This document shows, in pieces, positions 63,589 to 64,000 of a stretch of DNA of 64,000 nt (position 1 is the first letter of the stretch; every line of letters starts with the position of its first letter). The notes below the pieces were generated by a model that saw only the letters and a list, made by a program, of their open reading frames with translations, had not been told where the DNA came from and searched no databases. The translations under genes were made by a program, and so were the position numbers. Source of the stretch: Leuctra nigra (lineage: Eukaryota > Arthropoda > Insecta > Plecoptera > Leuctridae); assembly GCA_934045905.1 (NCBI GenBank), contig OW203769.1, forward strand, positions 26,009,705 to 26,073,704. Direction: 5' to 3'.

Positions 63589-64000
63589 CTAGAAGAAACT
63601 TACATTATTGAGACTTTTCGATCAAGACAGTTTTATTACTTTTTGCCATAGTTGAAAACAGTTTGCTAAAGTAAATCTAGGGAAATGTGTTAGGTAGGTA
63701 CCCTTTAAACTTTGGTGAATAAATGGAAGTTGTTTAGTTAATAAATATTTAAAAATGTATGCAGGAGTGGACATGTATTGCCACACTCGGCCCCTCAAGT
63801 AGGTACTAGGACTAGTTTTTCAATTGTTCGTTGCAATAGGCAAGTAGAAGAAATAGTGGGAGTCCCAAACTGCATGGCAAACGACAGCAACCTCCAGTAC
63901 TGTACCTCCTATTACAAAGCCTGCTTTTATTGGTTTCTTGGTTCACAAATCATAGAAGTTATATATAAGCAAGCAAAACATAATATTAACAAAAATTTGC
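63589..64000. other. P450 intron at the right edge
   Basis: The acceptor of exon 63588-63397 lies at 63589-63591 (TAG). No upstream exon is recognised before the window ends, so the N-terminal exons (membrane anchor and proline hinge) should lie further right. Confidence 0.5.

Overview
This is an AT-rich, intron-rich nuclear segment of an animal genome, almost certainly an insect. The evidence is a phosrestin/Arr2-type visual arrestin, a CYP4 cytochrome P450 with the insect-style I-helix signature, a proline/tyrosine-rich secreted structural protein, many TAGGTACCTA-like motifs, and a heavy load of short non-autonomous DNA transposons. The order of insect cannot be fixed from the sequence alone.

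Layout. (1) 980-4739, minus: five exons of an Arr2-like arrestin, with promoter signals near 4840-4923; its last exons lie beyond the left edge. (2) 6886-14326, plus: a complete seven-exon PEX7 gene (324 residues, WD40 peroxisomal import receptor), divergent from arrestin. Its introns hold nested hAT-type elements with perfect 8-bp target duplications. (3) 17907-25193, minus: four exons of a secreted protein rich in Pro, Tyr, Ser and Asn, convergent with PEX7; its start codon exon was not found. (4) 25200-50300: a gene-poor stretch with foldback elements, hammerhead-like motifs, GC-rich islands, palindromes and one credible terminal exon of an unrecognised membrane protein (43605-43769). (5) 51846-63588, minus: a CYP4-family P450 with its N-terminal exons beyond the right edge. 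Its introns contain nested hAT elements, a tRNA-derived SINE, a TTAA-flanked palindromic element and a 5'-truncated non-LTR retrotransposon.

The most unusual observation: the four large tandem arrays in the window all sit on exon/intron junctions of real genes and each copies a functional-looking splice site. They are a 128-bp unit on an arrestin acceptor, a 42/47-bp unit on a secreted-protein donor, a 128/129-bp unit on the donor of the CYP4 I-helix exon, and a 142-bp unit carrying both splice sites of a small CYP4 exon. In the last case the array lies between two full-length, same-phase, diverged versions of that exon (A and B), which could be mutually exclusive. Three of the four recognised genes are affected. 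Either this lineage has a process that amplifies splice junctions and creates alternative donors, acceptors and exons, or the assembly has a systematic artefact; raw reads would decide.

The genes do not form a functional unit: phototransduction shut-off, peroxisomal import, extracellular structure and monooxygenation are separate jobs in the usual eukaryotic manner.
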